Positions 8,083-14,964 are shown, counted from the first letter of the stretch. The stretch is DNA of 26,973 bases from an uncultured Spirochaetaceae bacterium (GCA_944389985.1 CALXON010000105.1:1-26973); one strand, 5' to 3'. Notes: generated by a model from the letters alone, not told the origin. Made by a program: numbers and translations.

Positions 8083-9555
8083 ATGGAGTATATCATTTCA
8101 GGATTCATGACAGTATTCCAGCCGGAGGCATTCCTTCTGATGGTCTTCGGTGTGATCATGGGAATCATCATCGGTGCGATGCCCGGGCTTTCAGGCTCGA
8201 TGGGCATAATACTCCTTCTTCCCCTTGTCTATATGCTTTCAGGCGATGTCGCGCTCGTCATGCTCTGCGGTCTCTTCTGCGGCTCGATGTACGGCGGATC
8301 GATCTCCGCGATACTTCTCAACACTCCGGGAACTCCGTCTGCGGCGGCAACCGTGCTTGACGGCTATCCCCTTGCGCAGCAGGGAAAGGCCGGAAAGGCC
8401 ATTGGAATCTCTTCATTCGCATCATTCGTCGGCGGAATAGTCTCATCACTCTGCCTGATGTTCATAGCCCCGCAGCTTGCAAGCCTGGCTCTCAACTTCC
8501 AGGCCGCGGATTACTTCTCGCTCTCTGTCTTCGGCCTTACGGTGATGGCAGGAGCATCTGGAGGAAGCCTTGTGAAGGCATTCCTGTCCAGTGCCCTCGG
8601 TCTTCTCATCGCATCTGTCGGAATGGATCCTGTCACCGGCAGTCCACGGCTTACTTTCGGCTCATACAAGCTCATGAGCGGTTTCGATATCCTTCCGATC
8701 CTGATCGGTGTGTTCACGCTCAGCGAGGTGATGATGAAGGCCTGCTCAGGAAGCCGTCCCGTATCTTCAGGGAAAAGCCGTATCGACAAGGTGATCCCTT
8801 CATTCGGAGAGATGAGATCGGTGCTGAAGGTCGCACTCATGGGGGCAGTCATAGGAGTGCTCATCGGAATCATACCGGGTACAGGCGGAGCTGTCGCATG
8901 CTTCCTTGCCTACAACATCGCAAGGAGGATATCCCGTAATCCATCGCTTTTCGGACACGGATCGCTGGAGGGAATAGCAGCGCCTGAGGCCGCCAACAAC
9001 GGAACCACAGGAGGGGCTCTCATACCGATGCTCTCACTCGGTATCCCGGGGGATGTCGTCACATCGGTGATGCTCGGGGCCCTTGTCCTTGTCGGAGTCA
9101 GACCGGGTCCGATGCTCTTCGTGGAGAATCCTCATCTCGTCTATACGATCTTCTCGGGAATGTTCGTCATACAGTTCCTGATGCTCGGTTTCGGTTTCCT
9201 CTTTGCCCGCATCTCTCCACGGATCCTGAGAATCTCCCGGGAGATACTCATGCCTCTGATCGTAGTCATCTGCATGGTCGGTGCGTTCTCGATCGGAAAC
9301 CAGATATACCATGTGTGGATTGCCGTGTTCTTCGGAATAGGAGGATACCTGATGAGGAAGTTCGGCTTTCCCGCAGCTCCGCTTATCCTCGGAGTGATCC
9401 TCGGACCGATTGCAGAGGAGAACCTGAACAGAGCCCTGATTGTCTCCGGTAACAGCATTTCAGTCTTCTTTACCCGTCCGATCTCGCTGTTTTTCCTGAT
9501 TCTCTCTGCGGCCTCTGTTATCTGGAACATATACAGTCATATCAGGAAGAATTGA
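8083..9555 (+). CDS. tctA: TTT-family large membrane subunit TctA
   Basis: 490 aa, about 12 TM helices; the transport-catalysing subunit of the secondary carboxylate transporter. Two repeat motifs typical of TctA are present: GAMPGLSGSMGI near 27-38 and its counterpart GIIPGTGGAVACF in the second half, followed by APEAANNGTTGGALIP and LGIPGD. The start is ATG 8083, with GAGGAGG 5 nt upstream directly after the tctB stop; the same frame stays open back to 8011 but that part is shadow coding inside tctB. No tctDE two-component regulator lies nearby. The ROK repressor directly downstream is the likely local regulator. Confidence 0.95.
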   Translation: MEYIISGFMTVFQPEAFLLMVFGVIMGIIIGAMPGLSGSMGIILLLPLVYMLSGDVALVMLCGLFCGSMYGGSISAILLNTPGTPSAAATVLDGYPLAQQGKAGKAIGISSFASFVGGIVSSLCLMFIAPQLASLALNFQAADYFSLSVFGLTVMAGASGGSLVKAFLSSALGLLIASVGMDPVTGSPRLTFGSYKLMSGFDILPILIGVFTLSEVMMKACSGSRPVSSGKSRIDKVIPSFGEMRSVLKVALMGAVIGVLIGIIPGTGGAVACFLAYNIARRISRNPSLFGHGSLEGIAAPEAANNGTTGGALIPMLSLGIPGDVVTSVMLGALVLVGVRPGPMLFVENPHLVYTIFSGMFVIQFLMLGFGFLFARISPRILRISREILMPLIVVICMVGAFSIGNQIYHVWIAVFFGIGGYLMRKFGFPAAPLILGVILGPIAEENLNRALIVSGNSISVFFTRPISLFFLILSAASVIWNIYSHIRKN

Positions 9556-9564
9556 GATTTCAGG

Positions 9565-9582
9565 CATGTTGTATATTACATG
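9565..9582. promoter_or_regulatory. Short dyad upstream of the ROK gene
   Basis: CATGT (9565-9569) and ACATG (9578-9582) form an inverted repeat with an AT-rich 8-bp centre (TGTATATT), 47 bp before the ROK start. It is a possible autoregulatory operator. Five-base arms are short, so chance is not excluded. Confidence 0.25.
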
Positions 9583-9628
9583 AAGGAAATCGGTTATCAT
9601 AGAGAACACAAGGTATCGGGAGGGTGAC

Positions 9629-10840
9629 ATGCGATACGAGGATATGGAGTTTGAGAATTATGACAATGTCCTCCATTACATAATCAATGAACCGGGTAAC
9701 CCGACAAGGGCGGAGATCGCGAAGGATCTCGGCCTGAGCAAGGCTACCGTCACACAGATAATCAGCCGTTTCATGGCTTATGGCCTGATCTCCGAAGGTA
9801 AGCTCACTGAGCATCAGGGAAAGGGCAGACCGGGAAATCCCATATCCATCAGAAAGGATGTATGGTTCGTGCTCGGAGCTTCCCTCTCAGATACGACATG
9901 GCAGTTCGTCATTTCAGATCTCACAGGAGAGATCGTCCAGACATATGAGCTTCCGGTTCCGCTGATGACTCCCGAATACTTTCTGAACACACTCGTGGAA
10001 GGGCTCCGGCATATGATCGGGATATGTCCTGGAAAGTTCATCCCGGGAGTCGGTATAGGCGTTCCCGGTGTTGTCGATGAGGAGCATGGAGATATCGTCT
10101 TCGCGTACGACTACGGCTGGACGCACAGGGTGAACATAGCAGAGCGTGTCATGGCTGAGTTCGGACTTCCTGTGTTCGTCATGAACCGCAACAACCTTGC
10201 CGGAATCGCAGAGTACAGATACGCGAATCCTGACAGGGAGCAGTCGATGATCTACATAGGCATCGGTTCCGGCATCAGGGCCACGATATTCTCAGACGGA
10301 CATGTCATCCGCGGAGCCGATGGACGTGCAGGACGTATAAGCCATGTGCAGGTGGATCCCGAAGGACGCCTCTGCTCATGTGGTAAGCGCGGATGCCTTT
10401 TCACCGTGGCGAATGAGACCGTGCTTCTGGAGGACGTGAGGAACATGCTCGACAACAGCGACATACCCTCAGCTCTCCGTGAGGATCCTTCAAGGTGCAC
10501 GGTTCCGGACGTGATCCTTCTTGCAGAGCAGGGTGACATGATTGCCTGTGAGGCCGTGAAGCATATGGCTCTGGCGATATCGAAGGCAATAAGGATGGTC
10601 TCCGTCGTGCTCAATCCTCGTCTGATCGTGCTCGGCGGTCCTGTAGGGGACTCTGAGGTGCTTGTCTCCGTGATCTCCGATGATCTGAAGGAGAATACAG
10701 GGTATCAGGATATACTTCCTGAGGTCAGGCGCTGCAGCATAAAACCGTACGGATCGGCAAGGGGAGCTGTCAGCCTTGTCATCGACAACGCGCTCTCGCT
10801 GATACATGAGGATTTCATAAACTCGGTCAAACAGCAGTGA
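9629..10840 (+). CDS. ROK-family transcriptional regulator
   Basis: 403 aa. The winged helix (about 11-60, with TRAEIAKDLGLSKATVTQII) binds DNA. A ROK sugar-kinase-like domain follows, with GIGVPGVVD at 142-150, GIGSG at 211-215 and the zinc site His239, Cys249, Cys251, Cys256. Two kinase residues are absent: the usual N-D-x-N catalytic motif reads N-R-N-N (186-189), replacing the catalytic Asp with Arg187, and the sugar-binding GExGH reads GRISH (235-239), losing the Glu. It should therefore sense a ligand without phosphorylating it. GGAGGGTGA lies just before the ATG. It follows tctA on the same strand without a terminator, so it may control the tct transporter. Confidence 0.9.
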   Translation: MRYEDMEFENYDNVLHYIINEPGNPTRAEIAKDLGLSKATVTQIISRFMAYGLISEGKLTEHQGKGRPGNPISIRKDVWFVLGASLSDTTWQFVISDLTGEIVQTYELPVPLMTPEYFLNTLVEGLRHMIGICPGKFIPGVGIGVPGVVDEEHGDIVFAYDYGWTHRVNIAERVMAEFGLPVFVMNRNNLAGIAEYRYANPDREQSMIYIGIGSGIRATIFSDGHVIRGADGRAGRISHVQVDPEGRLCSCGKRGCLFTVANETVLLEDVRNMLDNSDIPSALREDPSRCTVPDVILLAEQGDMIACEAVKHMALAISKAIRMVSVVLNPRLIVLGGPVGDSEVLVSVISDDLKENTGYQDILPEVRRCSIKPYGSARGAVSLVIDNALSLIHEDFINSVKQQ

Positions 10841-10866
10841 GACCGGGAGTGTGACATAATTTCACA

Positions 10867-10909
10867 GCAGAAGAAGGGTGTTTACTTTCTTCTGCAGAAT
10901 CAATATATT
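10867..10909 (+). promoter_or_regulatory. Promoter with overlapping dyad before the phosphoesterase
   Basis: TTTACT (10881-10886), 17 bp, TATATT (10904-10909) is a good sigma-70-type promoter that would start transcription about 7 nt before the ATG at 10923. A perfect 9-bp inverted repeat (GCAGAAGAA 10867-10875, TTCTTCTGC 10887-10895) covers the -35 region. It could be an operator, or the hairpin could end the ROK transcript, although no T-run follows. Confidence 0.5.
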
Positions 10910-10922
10910 TGCCTTGGAAGCC

Positions 10923-11621
10923 ATGAAGCTGCTGTGTATTTCTGATGCGACGGATACTTTGATCTATTCTTCGATTGCACCTGAACTGTACAGGGACGTG
11001 GACTTCGTCATCTCAGCAGGCGACCTTCCCCTCAGGTACTATGATTACATCCAGACAATGCTCAGGAAGGATGTGTACTATGTGTACGGCAATCATAATC
11101 TGGAGGATTTCGGAAGGATGATGGGAAAGGAGCGGGGTGATATCCTCTCTCTGGGAGGTCATCATGAAGCTCATGAGATGCCCATATTCGGTGGGTTGTT
11201 CATTGATGGCAGATGCGTCTATGATGCCGCGCATGACCTGATAATAGCAGGGCTCGGAGGATCGATGCTCTACAACAATGGAGAAAGCCAGTATTCGGAA
11301 AAGCAGATGCAATGGCGCATCAACAGGCTTATTCCTAGACTGATATACAACAAAAAGAGGTTTGGGCGGGCGCTCGATATCCTTGTCACACATGCTCCCC
11401 CTCTGGGGATGGGTGATGGTGAGGATCTCTGCCACCGCGGATTCAATTGTTTTCTCTCATTCATGGAGAAGTACAGACCTAAGTACCTTCTTCATGGGCA
11501 CGTTCATCTTGATGACATGAATGCTCCCAGAGTATCGACATTCGGGGACACCACGGTCATCAACATCTATAAGAATTACATCCTTGAGGATGAATCGCTT
11601 GGAGTTGGAAATGATAAGTAG
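10923..11621 (+). CDS. Calcineurin-like metallophosphoesterase
   Basis: 232 aa from ATG 10923; the frame is open upstream to a GTG at 10878, but that part overlaps the promoter. The dimetal site is recognisable: D8, GD (Asp34), GNH (Asn57, His58), His157 in VTHAPP, and GHVH (192-195). The first motif, normally D-x-H, is D8-A-T10, so one usual metal ligand is missing; I recall a similar SDTV-type variant in other phyla. The substrate is unknown (phosphodiester or phosphomonoester). It overlaps the next gene by 11 bp, so the two are probably functionally coupled. Confidence 0.85.
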   Translation: MKLLCISDATDTLIYSSIAPELYRDVDFVISAGDLPLRYYDYIQTMLRKDVYYVYGNHNLEDFGRMMGKERGDILSLGGHHEAHEMPIFGGLFIDGRCVYDAAHDLIIAGLGGSMLYNNGESQYSEKQMQWRINRLIPRLIYNKKRFGRALDILVTHAPPLGMGDGEDLCHRGFNCFLSFMEKYRPKYLLHGHVHLDDMNAPRVSTFGDTTVINIYKNYILEDESLGVGNDK

Positions 11622-12516
11622 AGCAGCCGCAGATGACTTTGTGAGAGCCAGGAACAAGGCTCGCATGCAGGGAATACTCTCAGCCCTGCACTGGAAAAGC
11701 AATGATCTCATGTCGTTATATGAAGTCACTTCGATAATCAAGCCTAAATCAGAGACGTATCTCGGGATGAAGACCATCCCGGTTGAGAAGATAATCGGCT
11801 CGGAGGGGCGTTATCATGACTTCTCTCCGGCATTCTTCCCCAAGAGGGAACAGCTGAAGACAAGATGGTGCAGCATCGACAATGCCATGGTCAATGACAT
11901 CATCCTTCCTCCCATATCCGTGTACAGCCTCGGCGGATACTACTTCGTCAGGGACGGAAACCACAGGGTCTCTGTCGCGAAGTCACTCGGGGTGGAGTTC
12001 ATCGATGCTGAGGTCGTCGAGCTCGATTCGGAGATCCCGATCGTTCCCGGAATGAGCATGAAGGAGCTCAGGAACAAGGTTGTGGACTACGAGCGCAACA
12101 TGTTCATAGAGCAGTACAAGCCATCATACCTTCCGATGGGGGACATAGTGTTCAACACTCCGGGAGCATATCCTGAGATGGTGAACCACATACTTGTCCA
12201 CAAGTACTACATAAACCAGAACATCGACCACGAGATATCCTTCGAGGAAGCTGCCAGAAGCTGGTATGACAAGGTCTACTTCCCGATCGTGAAGGAGATC
12301 CGCAACCAGCATCTTCTCGCACTCTTCCCGGGACAGAGCGAGGGCGACATGTACATGTGGATCGTCAGAAGATGGGATGAGTACAAGAGGCAGAACAAGA
12401 ACATGACAGCAGAGGAAGCTGTCAGGAAGATCAGCAGCGAGACGGCGAAAGATCTCTTCCACCGTCTGGCGATATATTCGAAATACTATCTTTCCCGGCT
12501 CTCACAGAAGGGCTGA
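11611..12516 (+). CDS. ParB-like nuclease-domain protein
   Basis: 301 aa from ATG 11611 (GGAG 6 nt upstream, inside the phosphoesterase gene). RARNKARMQGILSAL near 12-26, GRYHDFSPAFFPKR near 66-79 and YFVRDGNHRVSVAKSLG near 111-127 match a conserved family in Chloroflexi and other bacteria with a ParB/sulfiredoxin-fold core; DGNHR (115-119) corresponds to the ParB G-x-x-R box. No partition role is implied, since parA is absent and there is no HTH after the core. The C-terminal 150 residues are rich in aromatic and charged residues and include WYDKVYFPIVKEIR. The biochemical role is unknown. It is translationally coupled to the phosphoesterase and convergent with the flavoprotein gene (15-bp overlap of the 3' ends). 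Confidence 0.75.
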   Translation: MISRAAADDFVRARNKARMQGILSALHWKSNDLMSLYEVTSIIKPKSETYLGMKTIPVEKIIGSEGRYHDFSPAFFPKREQLKTRWCSIDNAMVNDIILPPISVYSLGGYYFVRDGNHRVSVAKSLGVEFIDAEVVELDSEIPIVPGMSMKELRNKVVDYERNMFIEQYKPSYLPMGDIVFNTPGAYPEMVNHILVHKYYINQNIDHEISFEEAARSWYDKVYFPIVKEIRNQHLLALFPGQSEGDMYMWIVRRWDEYKRQNKNMTAEEAVRKISSETAKDLFHRLAIYSKYYLSRLSQKG

Positions 12517-13044
12517 GATCACCATTGCAAGATGCTCGGCCGTCATGTCGATATCATCGGAAGGACGGTTGGGCATCAGTTCTCCTTCCTTATGCACATA
12601 GGGCGTGAAAGGAACGTTTATCATTCCCATCATCTGGCTCCATGAATAGAGACAGAGGGAGGCTTTCTCCCCGTCCTCGACCGATACCGATGATGATGAG
12701 AATGCATAGAAATACTTGTCTTTGAGAGCTCCTGACTTGTAAAGCGGCCATGTCGCATCGATATATGCCTTCATCTCGGATGTCGGCATGCCGAAACGTG
12801 ACGGTGTTCCGAGAATCACGACATCAGCCTTCTCGAGCTTCCTGTTGTTCGCTTCCGGAAGTGCGATGATATCCTCATAGTATTCATTGACCTCGGTCCT
12901 CTCATTAGCCTCTATATGGAGGTCCTGATCTGTGACCCTGTACAGTCTTGCATCGATACCGCGCTCAACGAGCTTTTCCCTGAATGTCTCTGCAATAAGA
13001 TAGAGATTGCCGGAGATGGAGTGTATTATGATATTCGCTCTCAT
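12502..13044 (-). CDS. WrbA/flavodoxin-like NAD(P)H oxidoreductase
   Basis: 180 aa, FMN-binding flavodoxin fold. Family members reduce quinones or other acceptors by two electrons. The N-terminal phosphate loop is HSISGN near 7-12. The second FMN segment GTPSRFGMPTSEMKAYID resembles WrbA GTPTRFG and FSSSSVSVEDGEKA the third. The start was set at 13044 (AAGGAGG 5 nt upstream) instead of an upstream ATG at 13083 that would precede that ribosome site. It lies just downstream of the ABC ATPase on the same strand with 54 bp between. The physiological acceptor is not evident. Confidence 0.85.
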   Translation of the reverse strand: MRANIIIHSISGNLYLIAETFREKLVERGIDARLYRVTDQDLHIEANERTEVNEYYEDIIALPEANNRKLEKADVVILGTPSRFGMPTSEMKAYIDATWPLYKSGALKDKYFYAFSSSSVSVEDGEKASLCLYSWSQMMGMINVPFTPYVHKEGELMPNRPSDDIDMTAEHLAMVISALL

Positions 13045-13098
13045 GATCTCCTCCTTATCAGGATTATACCGCAGATAATCCACAATATGTGAGAAGAA

Positions 13099-13875
13099 TC
13101 AGCAGAAAGCTGTGTATATGCCGTCTTTTTCCGCAACAGTCACTTTTCTCTCGAAAAGATCGGAGAGCACATCCGATCTGAGGAGCTCGGTCTTCGCCCC
13201 GTCTGCGACTATCCTGCCTTTCTTCATGAGCACGATCCTGTCTGTCGTCGGAAGTATCTCGGAAAGCTCATGGGTCACCATGACTATCGTGCGGTCCGTT
13301 GTCGCATAGCCTGCTATCGTGTTCCTGAGGTCTGCCCTTGACGGGAAATCGAGTCCGGAGGAGGCCTCGTCCAGTAGCAGTATCTCAGGTGAGGTGATCG
13401 CCGCTCTTGAGAGCAGGACCCTCCGTTTCTCACCCGTGGAGAGCGTGTTCATTGTCCTGTCCTTCTTCGAAAGCATCCCTGTCTTCTCAAGTTCCGCATC
13501 GGCTTTCTCCCAGTCGCTGTCCTTCACCGCATGGTGGAAATCAAAACCGAGGGAGGAGTAGAGACCCGATGCGACGATCTCCCTTGCAGGGTAGGCTGAT
13601 GTGAAGAAGGCATCCTGGGATGGGGACACGAGACTCATGCGCATCTTCAGATCCTGGATCATCCACCTTTCCTCTCCGAGGACCGAGGACCTGTATTCAT
13701 CAAGTGCCAGCGGATACGTCCTCCTCGCTATGACATCGATCAGTGTCGATTTCCCCGCTCCGTTCGGGCCTATTATCGCGATCTGCTCTCCCTTCTCTGC
13801 ATGAATGGAGACATCTTCAAGTATGTATTTGCCGTCTCTTCTGACTGAGGCATGCTCTATAGTGAAGGCTTCCAT
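13099..13875 (-). CDS. Orphan ABC ATPase (YlmA/ModF-like)
   Basis: 258 aa. Walker A GPNGAGKST (36-44), Q-loop Gln87, signature LSTGE (145-149, for LSGGQ), Walker B ILLLDE (165-170), D-loop SGLD and H-loop His202 are all present, so it should hydrolyse ATP. LSTGE followed by KRRVLLSRA resembles the ModF/YlmA group. No permease or binding protein is adjacent, so either the partner is elsewhere or it is a soluble ABC protein. The likely start ATG 13875 has no Shine-Dalgarno, and a TATCAT hexamer ends 6 bp before it on the coding strand; an ATG at 13911 is the alternative. Confidence 0.88.
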   Translation of the reverse strand: MEAFTIEHASVRRDGKYILEDVSIHAEKGEQIAIIGPNGAGKSTLIDVIARRTYPLALDEYRSSVLGEERWMIQDLKMRMSLVSPSQDAFFTSAYPAREIVASGLYSSLGFDFHHAVKDSDWEKADAELEKTGMLSKKDRTMNTLSTGEKRRVLLSRAAITSPEILLLDEASSGLDFPSRADLRNTIAGYATTDRTIVMVTHELSEILPTTDRIVLMKKGRIVADGAKTELLRSDVLSDLFERKVTVAEKDGIYTAFC

Positions 13876-13881
13876 GGCTGA

Positions 13882-13923
13882 ATGATATTGCCAATGGGCT
13901 CTTTGTTCCATATGGAGTACAAT
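13882..13923. promoter_or_regulatory. Divergent leaderless-type promoter pair
   Basis: On the minus strand TATCAT (13887-13882) lies 6 bp upstream of the ABC ATG at 13875. On the plus strand TACAAT (13918-13923) lies 6 bp upstream of the deaminase ATG at 13930. Neither start has a Shine-Dalgarno. If these are -10 boxes, both mRNAs begin at or next to their start codons. The -35 regions are weak. Confidence 0.35.
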
Positions 13924-13929
13924 CGGTTC

Positions 13930-14307
13930 ATGATCAATAAAGAAATATTGCTGACTGAAGCGCTGTCTGTACTGAATCCCCGTGATCTTTCAGAGGATGC
14001 ATCCTGTGCCAGTGTGGCTGCGGCCCTCGTGACGGACAGGGGGAATATATACAAAGGAGTATGCATAGATGTCCCCTGTTCTCTGGGATTCTGTGCCGAG
14101 TACTCTGCGATAGCCAGCATGCTCACTGCAGGGGAGAGCCGCATCGCTGCGATAATAGCGGTCACAGAGAATGAGAGGATACTTCCTCCATGCGGGCGCT
14201 GCAGGGAACTGATGTATCAGGTGAATCACGAGAATATGGATACGGTCGTCTTCCTGAGTGATGGTTCCAGAACACTGAAGGAACTCCTTCCTGAAGTCTG
14301 GAACTGA
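13930..14307 (+). CDS. Cytidine/blasticidin-deaminase-fold protein
   Basis: 125 aa. The zinc-dependent deaminase signature is complete: C55-A-E57 in GFCAEYSAIA and P-C88-x-x-C91 in PPCGRCREL. The cysteine-type first ligand places it with cytidine and blasticidin-S deaminases. Length fits the short homotetrameric class. Cytidine salvage is the simplest reading, but the N-terminal substrate segment (NIYKGVCIDV) departs from classical Cdd, so another aminopyrimidine or nucleoside is possible. In-frame ATGs at 13882 and 13912 exist. It diverges from the ABC ATPase and is followed by a long non-coding region. Confidence 0.8.
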   Translation: MINKEILLTEALSVLNPRDLSEDASCASVAAALVTDRGNIYKGVCIDVPCSLGFCAEYSAIASMLTAGESRIAAIIAVTENERILPPCGRCRELMYQVNHENMDTVVFLSDGSRTLKELLPEVWN

Positions 14308-14363
14308 GCAAAACCATACATCCCGTGCAAAGATGGATGAGTGATTGCCTTATATGTATTCTT

Positions 14364-14392
14364 TTGAAAGAAAGAATTTTCAATATTTTATT
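14364..14392 (+). promoter_or_regulatory. Possible promoter of the plus-strand RNA
   Basis: TTGAAA (14364-14369), a 17-bp spacer and TTTATT (14387-14392) give a moderate sigma-70-type promoter. The -35 is one arm of the inverted repeat TTGAAA-N8-TTTCAA (14364-14383). Confidence 0.35.
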
Positions 14393-14398
14393 TGCATT

Positions 14399-14521
14399 CT
14401 CTCATAAGCTGTGAGACAATTGTCTTACCCGGAAAGGATGATTGATCCAGCACCTTACCGGTTTCTCAGTAGATGGGAACAAGGAGGTTTGCCACTGATT
14501 GAGTTCAGTGGTAATTTTTTT
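14399..14521 (+). ncRNA. Candidate structured plus-strand RNA
   Basis: After the stop of the deaminase gene the strand contains nested pairings: TGAGA (14411-14415 region) with TCTCA, CCGG with CCGG, and inside them GGAT-gattg-ATCC, all ahead of a strong terminator. A purine-rich AAGGAGG (14481-14487) lies between the fold and the terminator. It may be a small RNA, or simply the 3' untranslated region of the deaminase mRNA. There is no comparative evidence, so boundaries and class are tentative. Confidence 0.35.
14489..14521 (+). terminator. Strong plus-strand terminator
   Basis: TTGCCACTGA (14489-14498) pairs with TCAGTGGTAA (14505-14514; one G-U) around a 6-nt loop, followed by seven T (14515-14521). 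It is a canonical intrinsic terminator about 180 bp past the deaminase stop. Confidence 0.88.
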
Positions 14522-14554
14522 GCCTTCACATCTGATGATCTCCCGGCTGGACAG

Positions 14555-14602
14555 AAAAAACGCTGGACGGCATATATGGGGTGGGAGAGAAACCGTCCAG
14601 CG
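14555..14602 (-). terminator. Strong minus-strand terminator of the sRNA
   Basis: On the minus strand CGCTGGACGG (14602-14593) pairs perfectly with CCGTCCAGCG (14570-14561) over a 22-nt loop, followed by TTTTTT (14560-14555). The loop carries a CU-rich CUCUCCCACCCC. The polarity of the T-run shows it ends a leftward transcript. Confidence 0.8.
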
Positions 14603-14735
14603 AAGAAACCAAACCTGAAAGGAGGTCTGAATGTTGCTCTGTAGCCATAACATACGGCTATAAGGGTTTTTCGGCTACAGGGTTCACAGAATCAACACTT
14701 AATGCACCGTATCAACACAGAAGCACAGAAAAGAA

Positions 14736-14760
14736 CAAAGGCACCGCGGTGGTGCCTTTG
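14736..14760 (-). terminator. Internal hairpin, possible early terminator of the sRNA
   Basis: A 10-bp perfect stem with a 5-nt loop; on the minus strand it is followed by TTCTTTTCTG. The interrupted T-run makes partial termination plausible. Confidence 0.4.
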
Positions 14761-14813
14761 AATACACTAAAAAGGAGGTTTGTTGAAAAAAACTGTTTGC
14801 TCTCTCCCTATAT

Positions 14814-14830
14814 AGCAAGAAGCGTGCCAA
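14814..14830 (-). promoter_or_regulatory. Consensus sigma-54 promoter (minus strand)
   Basis: The minus strand reads TTGGCACGCTTCTTGCT, a complete match to TGGCACG-N4-TTGCW with GG (14828-14827) and GC (14816-14815) separated by exactly 10 bp. The predicted start is about 14803. It shares TGGCACG with the hsp20 promoter, which supports both. Confidence 0.75.
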
Positions 14831-14881
14831 CTCTGAAAATGCTTATAAAACACTGAATTGAGCCAATTTTGAATCAAATAG

Positions 14882-14898
14882 TGTGAAAAATCTTCACA
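14882..14898. promoter_or_regulatory. TGTGAA-N5-TTCACA palindrome, possible activator site
   Basis: This is a perfect inverted repeat 79-95 bp upstream of the predicted sigma-54 start site, the distance at which enhancer-binding proteins usually bind. It also lies 67 bp before the rhomboid gene, so it could serve that instead. The arms resemble Rex and CRP sites, but the spacing differs from both (N4 between these arms for Rex; N6 between TGTGA and TCACA for CRP). Confidence 0.4.
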
Positions 14899-14964
14899 TC
14901 GTGCATTTTGTGCATACCCGGGTGTGGATTGACGTGTTTTTATCATGCCTGTAAGGTAATCGGC

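Larger units (their letters stand above)
14555..14803 (-). ncRNA. Candidate sigma-54-dependent small RNA with anti-Shine-Dalgarno motifs
   Basis: The span runs from the start site predicted by the sigma-54 promoter (about 14803) to the T-run of the minus-strand terminator (14555), about 249 nt. Read 5' to 3' it has AACCUCCUUUUU (about 14780-14769), a 10-bp hairpin CAAAGGCACC/GGUGCCUUUG (14760-14736) followed by a U-rich stretch that could produce a shorter form of about 75 nt, a hairpin CUGUAGCC/GGCUACAG (14680-14639), a second ACCUCCUUU (14626-14618), and the terminator hairpin with a C-rich loop. The CCUCC segments lie between hairpins, where they could pair with Shine-Dalgarno regions of mRNAs. 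The only ORF on this strand (from 14653) has no ribosome site and reads through the terminator, so I treat the transcript as non-coding. Confidence 0.55.
14308..14964. other. 657-bp non-coding region with two convergent RNA units
   Basis: This is AT-richer than its flanks and contains no ORF with a credible start, domain or codon pattern. From left to right it holds: a possible promoter and dyad near 14364; a structured segment ending in a plus-strand terminator at 14489-14521; a minus-strand terminator at 14555-14602; hairpins at 14639-14680 and 14736-14760; a minus-strand sigma-54 promoter at 14814-14830; and a palindrome at 14882-14898 just before the rhomboid gene. Confidence 0.8.

Noticed and set aside
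7308..8207. 299-codon ORF on the minus strand
   Set aside because: It lies opposite tctC/tctB/tctA, which have clear motifs and ribosome sites; this one has low-complexity charged composition.
11611..12516. Chromosome-partition parB
   Set aside because: No parA, no parS-like site and no central HTH; only the nuclease-like core is shared.
14489..14500. GCCACTG resembling a cobalamin-riboswitch element
   Set aside because: It is one arm of a perfect terminator hairpin, and no B12 box or other conserved core is nearby.
14618..14812. Two apparent 10-codon leader peptides after AAGGAGG (ATG 14631 and TTG 14783)
   Set aside because: The AAGGAGG boxes are the complements of the sRNA CCUCC segments, and I see no plus-strand promoter for them.
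14402..14856. ORFs of 77-91 codons on both strands in the deaminase-rhomboid gap
   Set aside because: They read through strong terminators and hairpins, have no ribosome site, and show no recognisable domain or codon pattern.
14882..14898. Rex operator
   Set aside because: The arms fit but the centre is 5 bp instead of 4, which puts the half-sites out of register.
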